DNA of 64,000 nucleotides, from assembly GCF_008704855.1 (NCBI RefSeq), contig NZ_CP023691.1, positions 4,588,001 to 4,652,000 on the forward strand. The letters run 5' to 3'. The notes beneath the pieces were generated by a model. That model saw nothing but the letters and a program-made list of their open reading frames with translations. It was not told the origin of the DNA and did no database searches. Of the stretch, positions 1 to 6,711 are shown piece by piece. The DNA is from Streptomyces platensis. Lineage in GTDB: Bacteria; Actinomycetota; Actinomycetes; Streptomycetales; Streptomycetaceae. The position numbers were made by a program, and so were the translations under genes. The stretch's first letter is position 1, and each line of letters begins with the position of its first letter.

Positions 1-374
1 CATGCCTCGGTCTCCTCAGGCTCGTAGACCATGCCCAGGTGCCACAGGTGACTGCTGGCCTCCTGGAGATGGCCGCGCAGCTCGTCCAGGGCGACGCGTG
101 CATCCGCGAACGCCGCCTGGGCCCCGTAGGCGTGAATCCCGGGCACGGTCCCGTCGTCCGGGGACAGCAGTCCGGCGGCCAGGTCACGCAGCACACGCCC
201 GTCCATGTGGTCGATCGCCTGCTGCAGGCGCGCGGACATCTCCACCAGGGCGATCACGGCGCGGCTGGCCTCGGGCGTGCTGTCGTACCCGCCGTCCATG
301 GCGGCGTGGTTGTGCCGGCGCACCGCCTCCGATGCGGCCTGCAGGTGCTCGGCGGGAGGCAAGGACTTGCTCAT
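1..374 (-). CDS. Partial hypothetical protein of the integrated element
   Basis: The frame starts at ATG 374 and is still open at the left window edge, so only the first 124 codons are visible. The visible part begins MSKSLPPAEHLQAASEAV, is mostly polar and helical in character, and shows no signal peptide or membrane segment. Its start overlaps the stop of the preceding minus-strand gene as ATGA (371-374), which supports both gene starts and implies coupled translation. It belongs to a run of small minus-strand genes facing away from a GntR regulator, a layout usual for actinobacterial integrative elements. I do not recognise the family and assign no function. Confidence 0.6.
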   Translation of the reverse strand, partial: MSKSLPPAEHLQAASEAVRRHNHAAMDGGYDSTPEASRAVIALVEMSARLQQAIDHMDGRVLRDLAAGLLSPDDGTVPGIHAYGAQAAFADARVALDELRGHLQEASSHLWHLGMVYEPEETEA

Positions 375-724
375 GCCACATCCCTCATCCCGAAGGCGCT
401 GCCGGAGGGACGGTGGGTGCGCAGCGGGAGGACGGCGGCGGGGGCGTCATCGTGCCCACGGCGGAAGGGGCCGCGAGCGGTGCGCTGCATGGCCGTCAGT
501 CGGCGGGTCCGGTCGTCGCGGAGCGCTGTGGCGGCCGTGCGCAGGGCGCGGTCGTAGAGGCCGGGGGCGTCGGCGAGGATGTCGCGGGCCGCGTCCAGGC
601 GGGCCGCGCGCTCCTCGTCGCTTTCGTCGTCCTCGCCGAGCCACAGCTCCAGCGGGGTGCCGAGGGCGAGTTCGAGGGCGTCGGTATCGGTGAGGACTTG
701 ATGGCGGCCGATGTACGTCTTCAT
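371..724 (-). CDS. Small hypothetical protein, 117 aa
   Basis: This acidic-to-basic protein begins MKTYIGRHQVLTDTDALELA and has a D/E-rich centre (GEDDESDEERAARLDAARD) likely to be helical. There is no signal peptide or membrane segment. ATG 724 is preceded by GGAG at 8-nt spacing, a good ribosome site. Its stop overlaps the next gene's ATG by four bases, so the two are translationally coupled. A GC-rich hairpin (761-797) separates it from the smaller genes upstream. The family is not recognised; the context is an element accessory operon, possibly concerned with transfer or maintenance, but nothing in the sequence proves that. Confidence 0.6.
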   Translation of the reverse strand: MKTYIGRHQVLTDTDALELALGTPLELWLGEDDESDEERAARLDAARDILADAPGLYDRALRTAATALRDDRTRRLTAMQRTARGPFRRGHDDAPAAVLPLRTHRPSGSAFGMRDVA

Positions 725-760
725 CAGGGGTACTCCGAAGTCGGGGTTGGAACGAAGGCC

Positions 761-797
761 GGGGCGCCCGCGACGGCTCGTGGCCGGCGGGCGCCCC
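761..797 (-). terminator. GC-rich hairpin between small element genes
   Basis: A perfect 11-bp inverted repeat (761-771 and 787-797, arms GGGGCGCCCGC and GCGGGCGCCCC) separates the small gene ending at 809 from the gene starting at 724. There is no T-run, so it may be an attenuating hairpin or an mRNA stabiliser instead of a full terminator. Confidence 0.5.
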
Positions 798-808
798 GAC
801 GGGCGGTG

Positions 809-901
809 CTACAGCGAGCCGCCGGGCTGGCGCTGGGGCAGCGGCGGCATCTGATCGGTTGTGTCCGGTGCGCGATCGTGCTGGGGCTCGGGCTCGCTCA
901 T
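809..901 (-). CDS. Very small ORF, 30 aa, coupled to its upstream neighbour
   Basis: ATG 901 overlaps the stop of the preceding ORF (898-1029) as TCATGA. The peptide is proline- and glutamine-rich (starts MSEPEPQHDRAPDTTDQMPP, ends QPGGSL) and looks disordered. The only support is its place in a chain of overlapping start/stop codons and its in-operon position; no family is recognised and it may not be a functional protein. Confidence 0.35.
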   Translation of the reverse strand: MSEPEPQHDRAPDTTDQMPPLPQRQPGGSL

Positions 902-1029
902 GAGCTACCGCCCTTGAGGGCTGCGGCCTGAGCGGCGGCCGCGGCCGCCGCAGCAGCTGCTCGTTGGGCTTCCTCGATGCGCTGCCGGGCGAGCGCGTCG
1001 GCGGCCTGCTGCTCGGCGATCTCGCTCAC
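898..1029 (-). CDS. Small Ala-rich helical ORF, 43 aa
   Basis: It begins at GTG 1029, which overlaps the stop of the ORF upstream (GTGA at 1026-1029), and ends overlapping the ATG of the next one. The sequence SEIAEQQAADALARQRIEEA followed by a run of ten alanines predicts one long amphipathic helix, possibly a coiled coil. No family is recognised. The double overlap with both neighbours is the main evidence that it is translated. Confidence 0.4.
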   Translation of the reverse strand: MSEIAEQQAADALARQRIEEAQRAAAAAAAAAAQAAALKGGSS

Positions 1030-1289
1030 CGGGATCCACCCCCGGAGCGCGTCGCGTCGGCCTGCCGGGCGCGACGCAGGAACTCATTCATCTGATCCGA
1101 ATCGCTGGACTCAGCAGCGATCAGGAATGCGAAACTGGGAACCACAGGACTGCCTCCAACTAGGTGGCCTGTGCGCGGGTCTCGGGGCTGCAACCCCGGG
1201 GCCCGCACCTGTTTCGGTCGCTCGTCACGAGTGACCACGGCCCTTGCCACCACCAGCTCGATGCCAGTGGTGGCGGGGACCGTGAGCAC
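1026..1289 (-). CDS. Small hypothetical protein, 87 aa
   Basis: The first possible start is GTG 1289, four codons after an in-frame stop; no clear ribosome site precedes it. The protein begins MLTVPATTGIELVVARAVVT and has a short hydrophobic patch (VVPSFAFLIAA) too short for a firm membrane call. It ends in a GTGA overlap with the next ORF, which is the best argument that it is real. It would be the first gene of the minus-strand element operon, divergent from the GntR gene. Family not recognised. Confidence 0.45.
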   Translation of the reverse strand: MLTVPATTGIELVVARAVVTRDERPKQVRAPGLQPRDPRTGHLVGGSPVVPSFAFLIAAESSDSDQMNEFLRRARQADATRSGGGSR

Positions 1290-1502
1290 TGGTGCTCAGG
1301 TGGCGATGCCCGGCCGCCGAAGAGAGGTCGGCGAGACCGTCATCGCAAGGGACGCGGTGGGCGAGCTGCGGTGCCGGTCCAGCACGGCAGCGGCCTAGGT
1401 ATGTCGACGACCCATGACGGGTTCTCCTGTCTATAGATCGGACTCGGGTTGTCCGTAGCCGTCGGACGCCGCCGGCCGGAAGGCCGGGGTAGCGACGACT
1501 CC

Positions 1503-1541
1503 CGCCCACTCCCGAAGGTCAGTGGGCGGCGCTCCTTTTTT
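1503..1541 (+). terminator. Orphan plus-strand terminator-like hairpin
   Basis: Arms CGCCCACT (1503-1510) and AGTGGGCG (1521-1528) form an 8-bp stem with a 10-nt loop, followed by a run of six T around 1535-1541. It is shaped as an intrinsic terminator for plus-strand transcription, yet no plus-strand gene lies upstream; see findings. Confidence 0.55.
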
Positions 1542-1881
1542 CACCCCGGGGAGGTGAGTGGCCCCGGGCCGCCCTGAGCAGGGGACGGCGTCCTGTTGCC
1601 CGGATCGCTCCGAGCTACCTCCCGAGCCTTGCGAGGGCTGGAGGTGGCCTCCCGGGCCCCGTGCTGCTGGGCCGAAGGCGGCCCCATCGACCACCTGTGC
1701 AGGTGGCTGGGACGGCACGCTGTTCACTTCTGAAGCAACGACCGCTTCCTTTCGGCCCGTGTCACGGGGCTGTCCGGGCGGCACAGATGGAGCTTTTGCG
1801 CAGGTCAAAGCAATGTCCTGCTGGTTGCTGATCGCCCTGGACGGGATGACCAGCAGTGAGACTGTTCTAGCACGACTGATA

Positions 1882-1923
1882 CAACCGGCACAATGTGTTG
1901 TGTTGTGTTGTGTGTGCCGGTTG
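1882..1923. promoter_or_regulatory. Inverted-repeat operator candidate in front of the GntR gene
   Basis: Perfect 11-bp arms CAACCGGCACA (1882-1892) and TGTGCCGGTTG (1913-1923) flank a run of TGTGT/TGTTG repeats. The site ends 31 bp before the GntR start codon. Short GntR regulators of Streptomyces integrative elements commonly bind their own promoters, so this is the likely autoregulatory operator; that binding is inferred. Confidence 0.6.
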
Positions 1924-1954
1924 GGCTGGTTCAAGGGGCGGATAGCATCGCGGT

Positions 1955-2320
1955 ATGACGCCCACCGCCGATGCCTCGCGCAGAGTGAACGAGCAGATCG
2001 CGGACGCCCTTCAGAGGGACATCGAGTCAGGCAAGCTCAAAGCAGGTGAGAAGCTGCCGGCGGTCCGGTCGATCGCGAGCGACTTCGGGGTGGCTGCCGG
2101 CACCGCGACCAAGGCGCTCCAACTGCTCGCCCAGCGCGGTGTCGTACGCCCCGACTCGACGCGTGGCTACTTCGTGAACAGCCAGGCGGAAAAGCCGGAG
2201 GGTTCGGAGCCCAGTCCGGAGTTCGTAGCGATCATGAAGGAGATTGAGGCGATCCGGGCTCATCTGGCGCGCCTGGACGACCGTCTTCATCAGCTGGAGG
2301 AGACGAAGCATCCGGAGTGA
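1955..2320 (+). CDS. GntR-family transcriptional regulator, short KorA-like type
   Basis: The 121-aa protein has a GntR winged helix-turn-helix in its first 75 residues (IADALQRDIESGKLKAGEKL, then LPAVRSIASDFGVAAGTATK, then RGYFV) followed by a short acidic linker and a C-terminal helix with heptad character (EIEAIRAHLARLDDRLHQLE). There is no effector-binding domain. Regulators of this size control transfer or excision genes in pSAM2-like integrative elements and many Streptomyces accessory loci. The start at ATG 1955 lies just after a perfect inverted repeat (1882-1923). The exact targets here are unknown; the divergent minus-strand operon is the obvious candidate. Confidence 0.85.
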   Translation: MTPTADASRRVNEQIADALQRDIESGKLKAGEKLPAVRSIASDFGVAAGTATKALQLLAQRGVVRPDSTRGYFVNSQAEKPEGSEPSPEFVAIMKEIEAIRAHLARLDDRLHQLEETKHPE

Positions 2321-2426
2321 TCCCCTCAGGCAGACGTTGTGCCCTGCGGGACAGTGCGTCTACCTGCGCGGTGAGCTGCCTGATCTCCGCGATGACCTGC
2401 TGCCGCTCACGTGCCGTCAACCCCAC
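2232..2426 (-). CDS. Candidate small coiled-coil protein antisense to the GntR 3' end
   Basis: This 64-aa frame starts at ATG 2426, begins MGLTARERQQVIAEIRQLTA and then has a proline/aspartate-rich tail (PPADEDGRPGAPDEPGSPQS). The first half reads like a genuine helical segment, and the tail like a disordered C-terminus, but the last 89 bases are antisense to the GntR gene, so part of the composition may be a shadow. No homolog is recognised. I list it because its N-terminal half lies in otherwise empty DNA. Confidence 0.35.
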   Translation of the reverse strand: MGLTARERQQVIAEIRQLTAQVDALSRRAQRLPEGITPDASSPPADEDGRPGAPDEPGSPQSPS

Positions 2427-2554
2427 GGCTGAACCCCCTAGTTGCTGTCTCAGCGCGTCTCACCCTGTACGCCTTCGACGCTATGGCGCGTGGCTCGGAA
2501 CACCCCGGAAAATCCTTCCGGGGACCCGTGCCGAACTGAGCTGAGGCTGTAACC

Positions 2555-3778
2555 ATGCGAGGAATGACGCAGCACCTAACGACCGGCGAGCGTGTTGCCT
2601 GGTACCGCCATCGCCGCGGTCTGTCCCAGGACGTACTGGCCGGCCTTGTCGGCCGCACTGCCGACTGGCTCGGGAAGGCGGAGAACAACCGCATCGAACT
2701 CGACCGCCTCTCGGTGATCCGGGCGCTTGCTCACGCGCTCGACGTGTCCATCGGCGATCTGCTCGGTGAGCCGACCCTGCTGGAGTGGTCGAAGGACAGC
2801 GGCCGGCGCACCCTGCCAGCGCTCCGCGAAGCGCTCATGGACTACCGGCAGCTCGCCCCGCTCATCGGGACGCCGGACGCCGGCGAACCTCCGACGCTGG
2901 CGGCGCTCCGCTCTGATGTGGGCGAAGTCTGGGACGCCTACCAGGACTCGCGGTACGGATTCGCTGCCCGACAGTTGCCTTCGCTCCTGTCCGACGCGCT
3001 GCTCGCGGCCCGGTCCAGCTCCGGTGACGAACGGGAGGAAGCGAACGGCCTGCTCGCCATGACCTACCAGGGTGCCGCCCTGGTGCTCGGCAAGCTCGGC
3101 GAGAACGAGCTGGCCTGGATCGCCGCGGACCGAGGACTCGCCGCAGCACAGCTGAGTGGGAACAAGGTGATCATTGGGTCGCTGTTCCGCTCCGTGACCC
3201 ACTGCCTGCTCTCCGCGGGACGCTTCGAGACGGCCGCGCAGCTCGTCAAGGATGCGGCTGGCTACCTGGAGCCGGGCCTCGGCGAACCGACGCCGGCGTA
3301 CTTGTCCATCTACGGCACGCTGTTCCTCACCGGGGCCATGGCCGCGGCCCGAGCGGAAGATCGAGCGACGGCTCGGGAGTTCCTCCAGGAGGCGGAGACC
3401 GCCGCGTCCCGGCTCGGCGCCGACGCCAACCACATGTGGACGGCCTTCGGCCCGACGAACGTGGCGATCCACCGCGTAGCCGCTGCTGGCGAGCTGGGCG
3501 ACGTACAGGTTGCGCTGGACCTCGGCCCGCAGGTGGACACCCGCGCCCTCCCGGTGGAGCGGCGGGTCCGGCACGGCTTGGAGGTCGCTCGGGCGCTGAG
3601 CGCCTGGAACCGCACCGACGACGCGCTCGCCGCCGTGCTGGAAGCCGAGCAGCTTGCCCCTGAGCAGGTCAGGCACCACTACATGAGCCGAGACCTCGTC
3701 CTCGGCTGGGTCCGCGGCACCCGAGGACGCCCGAGCCGGCCGATCGCAGACCTGGCCGAGCGGCTACGAGTGGTGTGA
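2555..3778 (+). CDS. XRE-family helix-turn-helix regulator with TPR-like C-terminal region
   Basis: This 407-aa protein carries an N-terminal XRE helix-turn-helix at about residues 10-72 (RRGLSQDVLAGLVGRTADWL, followed by ENNRIELDRLSVIRALAHAL). The remaining 330 residues are Ala/Leu-rich helical repeats of the TPR type, as in many Streptomyces regulators that sense peptides or partner proteins. ATG 2555 has GAGG 8 nt upstream; the second ATG at 2564 lacks a usable ribosome site, so 2555 is preferred. A Nudix hydrolase follows 19 bp downstream in the same orientation, so the two are probably one transcript. Ligand and targets are unknown. Confidence 0.85.
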   Translation: MRGMTQHLTTGERVAWYRHRRGLSQDVLAGLVGRTADWLGKAENNRIELDRLSVIRALAHALDVSIGDLLGEPTLLEWSKDSGRRTLPALREALMDYRQLAPLIGTPDAGEPPTLAALRSDVGEVWDAYQDSRYGFAARQLPSLLSDALLAARSSSGDEREEANGLLAMTYQGAALVLGKLGENELAWIAADRGLAAAQLSGNKVIIGSLFRSVTHCLLSAGRFETAAQLVKDAAGYLEPGLGEPTPAYLSIYGTLFLTGAMAAARAEDRATAREFLQEAETAASRLGADANHMWTAFGPTNVAIHRVAAAGELGDVQVALDLGPQVDTRALPVERRVRHGLEVARALSAWNRTDDALAAVLEAEQLAPEQVRHHYMSRDLVLGWVRGTRGRPSRPIADLAERLRVV

Positions 3779-3797
3779 GCTGGTTAGGCTCGGTCGT

Positions 3798-4301
3798 ATG
3801 AGCGACAACGAGCACGAGGCGAAGATGGCGCGCCCGAGGATGGCCTCGGGCGCGTTGTTCTTTGACGAGCAGGGTCGGGTCTTGATGCTGGAGCCGACGT
3901 ACAAGGACTACCGGGAGATTCCTGGGGGCTACGTCGAAGCTGGCGAGTCACCGCTGCAGGCTTGTGTCCGGGAGGTCCGCGAAGAACTGGGTATCTCGCC
4001 TGAGATTGGCCGTCTCCTCGCCGTGGACTGGGCGCCCAGCTCAGCTGAAGGCGACAAGGTTCTTTACCTCTTCGACGGCGGCGTGCTGCCTGTGGAACTC
4101 CGGGAGCAGATTCAGCTGCAAGCCGCGGAAATCGGAGCGTACGACTTCCACCCGCTGGGCGCTGTCGCTGACCTCACGATCCCGCGGCTGGCGCGGCGAA
4201 TCGTCGCAGCGGCAGCGGCACGGACCGAAGGGCGGGTGGCGTATCTGGAGCACGGGCACGCTCCTTGGCCTGGTGGCCCAGTGTCACGTCACCGGCCGTG
4301 A
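3798..4301 (+). CDS. Nudix hydrolase
   Basis: The 167-aa protein contains a complete Nudix box (consensus G-x5-E-x7-R-E-U-x-E-E-x-G-U) read here as GYVEAGE then RE-V-REELGI at about residues 44-66. These Glu residues bind the catalytic metal for cleavage of nucleoside-diphosphate-linked substrates. The rest has the usual beta core. It follows an XRE-TPR regulator by 19 bp, a pairing common in Streptomyces accessory DNA. The substrate cannot be told from the sequence; housekeeping of damaged nucleotides or a regulatory role are both possible. Confidence 0.9.
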   Translation: MSDNEHEAKMARPRMASGALFFDEQGRVLMLEPTYKDYREIPGGYVEAGESPLQACVREVREELGISPEIGRLLAVDWAPSSAEGDKVLYLFDGGVLPVELREQIQLQAAEIGAYDFHPLGAVADLTIPRLARRIVAAAAARTEGRVAYLEHGHAPWPGGPVSRHRP

Positions 4302-4351
4302 CGCGTACCTTGTGGCAATGACCTGAATTTGCACTCCATGGGCCCTTGTTT

Positions 4352-4386
4352 GCTCCGCCATCTCTCAAAGATCGCAATGGCGGAGC
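4352..4386. terminator. Bidirectional hairpin between convergent genes
   Basis: Perfect 10-bp arms GCTCCGCCAT (4352-4361) and ATGGCGGAGC (4377-4386) lie exactly between the Nudix gene (plus) and the nucleotidyltransferase-like gene (minus), the place expected for a shared terminator. Confidence 0.6.
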
Positions 4387-4390
4387 GCAA

Positions 4391-4804
4391 TCAGTTGCCG
4401 TCGTTCACGTAGCGATTAATCGCGTCAATATCTTCGCGGTCCTTCTCCCTGTCGAGCCGCTTTTTCCACTCTAAGACCTTACCTAGTGGTGCGAATCTTA
4501 TGCCGCAGAAAAGTTCGAACTCATCGATCACTTTGTCTGCGTCGTAATCGAACCAGCCGTTTAAGATTTCGATTTCTCCGGAATGGAGAACGATATGATC
4601 GACGTACCCGAGGGGGGCTGGCGAGGGGGTGCCCAGAGTCAGCGCTTTCGCCCAGGCCGCTCCTCGGGCTACGACGTCGAGGTCTCCGAGGGTTGACCTA
4701 ATGCCGTGCGCCAGCATGGGGCCGCTGCCGGCGATGATGAAGTCATCGGCTGGAAGGTCCAGTGACGCCAGACTTCTAAATAGGGGCTGCTCATCAAGGT
4801 TCAT
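4391..4804 (-). CDS. Nucleotidyltransferase-like protein
   Basis: The start ATG 4804 is chosen because AGGAG lies 6 nt upstream. The 137-aa product has the opening of a nucleotidyltransferase fold: an ADDFIIAGSGPMLAHGIR segment (G-S/G-x-A motif) followed by LGDLDVV, whose paired aspartates match the metal-binding D-x-D of MNT/AbiEii-like enzymes. The tail is charged and helical (WKKRLDREKDREDIDAINRY). Codon use is unlike the surrounding genome and includes at least two TTA codons, so translation would depend on the bldA tRNA. It follows a membrane protein by 8 bp with its ribosome site overlapping that gene's stop, so the pair is translationally coupled. Adenylylation of a target is a guess from the fold. 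Confidence 0.65.
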   Translation of the reverse strand: MNLDEQPLFRSLASLDLPADDFIIAGSGPMLAHGIRSTLGDLDVVARGAAWAKALTLGTPSPAPLGYVDHIVLHSGEIEILNGWFDYDADKVIDEFELFCGIRFAPLGKVLEWKKRLDREKDREDIDAINRYVNDGN

Positions 4805-4812
4805 GGCGACTC

Positions 4813-5568
4813 CTAGATTGGCGGCAGCCCGAGGGCGAGTCTGGTTGCGCACGATACCAGTAGCGCTGATGCCACACTTGCTAACGTGCCCACCAGGTAG
4901 TAATCGGCAACAAGTCTCCCTCCTTGGCTAATGGCAGTGGATCGCGTGAATGATTTCGCGGCGATCACTAGGGCAGCAGCCTCAGGCTTCCCGGAAGCCA
5001 GGAAGCCAAATAAGAGGACTCTTTCGATCCATCCGATATGCGCGGCAGAGGAGACGAATTCCGTAATTTCGGACGCAAGTATGCCGGTGGCGACATTGCT
5101 CTCGATCTCGTCAACGAGGGGCTTGACGATTTTGGCAATAATGTTGCCGCAGCCGACTACGGCGATGAGGCAGCCGGAAATTACAATGAAGATGCGATTG
5201 CTGTCGGATAGTTCAATCACTCGCCGGAAGGTGGATCCTGCTCCAATGTAAGCGTAAACGGCACCTGCGATAAGGAGCATTGCTAACGCGATACGCTTAC
5301 CTGTGTTTAGTGCTGTGAAAGATGCAATCCTTTCAAAATTAATGGAGAACCGTTCCCAAGGTCTGCAGAGGAGAGCTGCCGAAACGCTGGTCATGACAAC
5401 CGCGCCTAAGGTTAACCAGCCTCTCTCGCCAAGAGGAAGTGGAAGTAATCCAAAAGAGGCGTAAGCGGTAGAGAATGGAACTGCGTACCATGGCTTCTTG
5501 TGCCACGACAGTCCCATTGGCACGACTAGCGCAGCTACTACTGAGAAGACCGCTCGGTAAAACTCCAC
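4813..5568 (-). CDS. Multi-pass membrane protein of unknown function
   Basis: I chose GTG 5568, preceded by TGAGG at 5-nt spacing; an in-frame ATG at 5625 has no usable ribosome site. The roughly 250-aa product has an N-terminal hairpin of membrane segments, a second pair in the middle (IALAMLLIAGAVYAYIG, IFIVISGCLIAVVGC), then a soluble helix and a conserved-looking C-terminal block with IGWIERVLLFGF, AAKSF.R and DYYLVGTLASV. That C-terminal pattern recalls membrane proteins annotated near DUF3307, recalled from memory only. At least three TTA codons and A/T-rich codons mark it as foreign. It is the first gene of a two-gene unit with a nucleotidyltransferase-like protein. An effector or sensor role at the membrane is inferred from context. 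Confidence 0.7.
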   Translation of the reverse strand: MEFYRAVFSVVAALVVPMGLSWHKKPWYAVPFSTAYASFGLLPLPLGERGWLTLGAVVMTSVSAALLCRPWERFSINFERIASFTALNTGKRIALAMLLIAGAVYAYIGAGSTFRRVIELSDSNRIFIVISGCLIAVVGCGNIIAKIVKPLVDEIESNVATGILASEITEFVSSAAHIGWIERVLLFGFLASGKPEAAALVIAAKSFTRSTAISQGGRLVADYYLVGTLASVASALLVSCATRLALGLPPI

Positions 5569-5581
5569 GCTTACCTCATAT

Positions 5582-5638
5582 TTAGGGACAAGTGACGCAT
5601 TGTGTGTGAATTCGACCAGCGTCATTCCTGCAACTCAT
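5582..5638 (-). CDS. Possible leader peptide, 18 aa, Cys-rich
   Basis: ATG 5638 has GAGG 7 nt upstream, a better ribosome site than that of the overlapping in-frame ATG 5625. The peptide MSCRNDAGRIHTQCVTCP stops at TAA 5582, 13 bp before the GTG start of the membrane protein. The layout fits a short leader ORF that could couple or attenuate translation of the gene downstream. It is too short to judge by coding bias. Confidence 0.3.
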   Translation of the reverse strand: MSCRNDAGRIHTQCVTCP

Positions 5639-6048
5639 GCAGTTTCCTCAGTTACCCAGTATCAAAGGTCATATAAACGTCTACTGGTGACGTGCTGGCG
5701 CCGAACTCAAAGCCTGCCCCGCAACTGCTGGTCAGGCTGATGTGATCTGGATCTGGCTGGTGTGCCCATGGCGTCAGCGCCGAGCTCCAGCCACGTCAGC
5801 GGTTCCGCAAGGACACTGTGCTCGTCATAGAACCAACGACGGCGAACAGCAGCAGGACCGAGCAGCTCTGGACGGCACCACTGGTCTCAAGAGCGAACTC
5901 AAGAGCTGCACCCGGGTCGAGTTGGGCGCCCGCGGGGGGCAGCGCTACCTGGTGTGCGGCCAACCTGCGGCCAAGATGCATACCCGGGGCAGGGATACCG
6001 CGGCTCCGTCGCAGGTCGGAGCAGGTGTCGTGCCGGGAAGCTCAGCGG
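5639..6048. other. Element end, no gene seen
   Basis: About 410 bp between the promoter side of the membrane-protein gene and the tRNA-derived attachment site. Frames on both strands look like chance ORFs. The first 60 bp should hold the promoter for the minus-strand pair: A/T-rich TATATGACC and GATACT elements are visible near 5660-5675 on the minus strand. I see no integrase, Xis or relaxase here, so these must lie left of the window if the element still has them. Confidence 0.55.
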
Positions 6049-6104
6049 TCTTGAAAACTGTCGTGGCGGCAACGTCACCGTGGGTTCAAATCCCACAGCC
6101 TCCG
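6049..6104 (+). other. 3' fragment of tRNA-Ser: attachment-site scar of the integrated element
   Basis: The segment from the anticodon loop (CTTGAAA, anticodon TGA) onwards is a normal class II tRNA: long variable arm GTGGCG-GCAA-CGTCAC, T-arm around TTCAAAT, and 3' acceptor strand GCCTCC. The 5' half is missing: upstream bases do not form the acceptor stem beyond GGAG nor a serine D-arm. A perfect terminator follows 26 bp downstream, as for the intact tRNA-Ser at 46511. This is the pattern of an element integrated in the 3' end of a tRNA gene, with the restored full tRNA at the other end, off-window to the left. Confidence 0.75.
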
Positions 6105-6130
6105 CAGAGGTCAGCGAAGTAGCTGGTCGG

Positions 6131-6170
6131 AAGGGGTGCCCTGCTTTGGTGGGGCACCCCTTCTGTGTTT
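6131..6170 (+). terminator. Terminator of the original tRNA-Ser gene
   Basis: Perfect 11-bp arms AAGGGGTGCCC (6131-6141) and GGGCACCCCTT (6152-6162) followed by a T-rich stretch. It has the same position relative to the tRNA end as the hairpins after the intact tRNAs in this window. Confidence 0.75.
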
Positions 6171-6273
6171 GTTCTGTCTTGGCCGGGGAGTGCGGCGCTC
6201 TCACCCGGCCGGTTCCTGCACTCGAGCGAGGGGCATGGTCGCGCAGGCGCGCACCCTTTGCGGGGGATGGGGC

Positions 6274-6711
6274 TTATGTCAGATGCTCGATCGAGACGTC
6301 GCCCCACTGTTGCGCCATGTATTCGGCAACTAGTCGGCGATGGCAATTCCCCGCACCGTCTTCGCTGCAAAGCAGGACTGCGTTGTTGAGTAGTTCCTGA
6401 GGGACGGTGCTCTCGACGCGTCGATTCTTCATCAATTCCAGGAAGCGTTCTTCGTAGGATGCCCAGCTGGCGCCCCGCTTCTTGTAGTCATCGAGCATGG
6501 ACTTGGTAGGTGCCAGATCGATGCGATGGGCGTACTGCACGTCGCAAATCTCGCTGAGGAAGTACTTCAGGTCATCGCGCTTGGCGAAGCCAGACAATTG
6601 TGAGACGTTGTTCAGACGGACATCGACCAACGTTGTCACCTCGGCTTCGCGCAATAGCCCGAAAAACTTTGCTGCGGACTTCTTCGTAAAGCCGATTGTG
6701 TATAGTTTCAT
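6274..6711 (-). CDS. DUF488-family protein (second paralog)
   Basis: The 145-aa protein shows the DUF488 signature: an opening strand LYTIGFTKKS, an LVDVR at residues 28-32, and a C-terminal LLCSEDGAGNCHRRLVAEY with Cys115, Glu117 and the CHR triad at 123-125. The family is widely conserved but has no established reaction; the invariant Cys/His/Arg cluster suggests a metal-, nucleotide- or thiol-dependent active site. Its ATG overlaps the stop of the upstream DUF488 gene (ATGA, 6708-6711), so both are made together. The two paralogs keep the Cys/His residues at identical spacing although the rest has diverged, which suggests both sites are functional, perhaps in a heteromer. It is the last gene of the operon. 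Confidence 0.85.
   Translation of the reverse strand: MKLYTIGFTKKSAAKFFGLLREAEVTTLVDVRLNNVSQLSGFAKRDDLKYFLSEICDVQYAHRIDLAPTKSMLDDYKKRGASWASYEERFLELMKNRRVESTVPQELLNNAVLLCSEDGAGNCHRRLVAEYMAQQWGDVSIEHLT

Larger units (their letters stand above)
1290..1954. other. Divergent control region, no convincing gene
   Basis: This 665-bp gap separates the minus-strand element operon from the GntR gene. ORFs on either strand here have no recognisable product. It holds a plus-strand terminator-like hairpin (1503-1541) and a strong inverted repeat just before the GntR start (1882-1923), both listed separately. The promoter of the minus-strand operon should also be here, but I cannot point to it with confidence. 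Confidence 0.6.

Noticed and set aside
6021..6104. Intact tRNA at the attachment site
   Set aside because: The only candidate 5' half (GGAGCAG...) pairs for four bases only and has no serine D-arm, so the tRNA is not complete.
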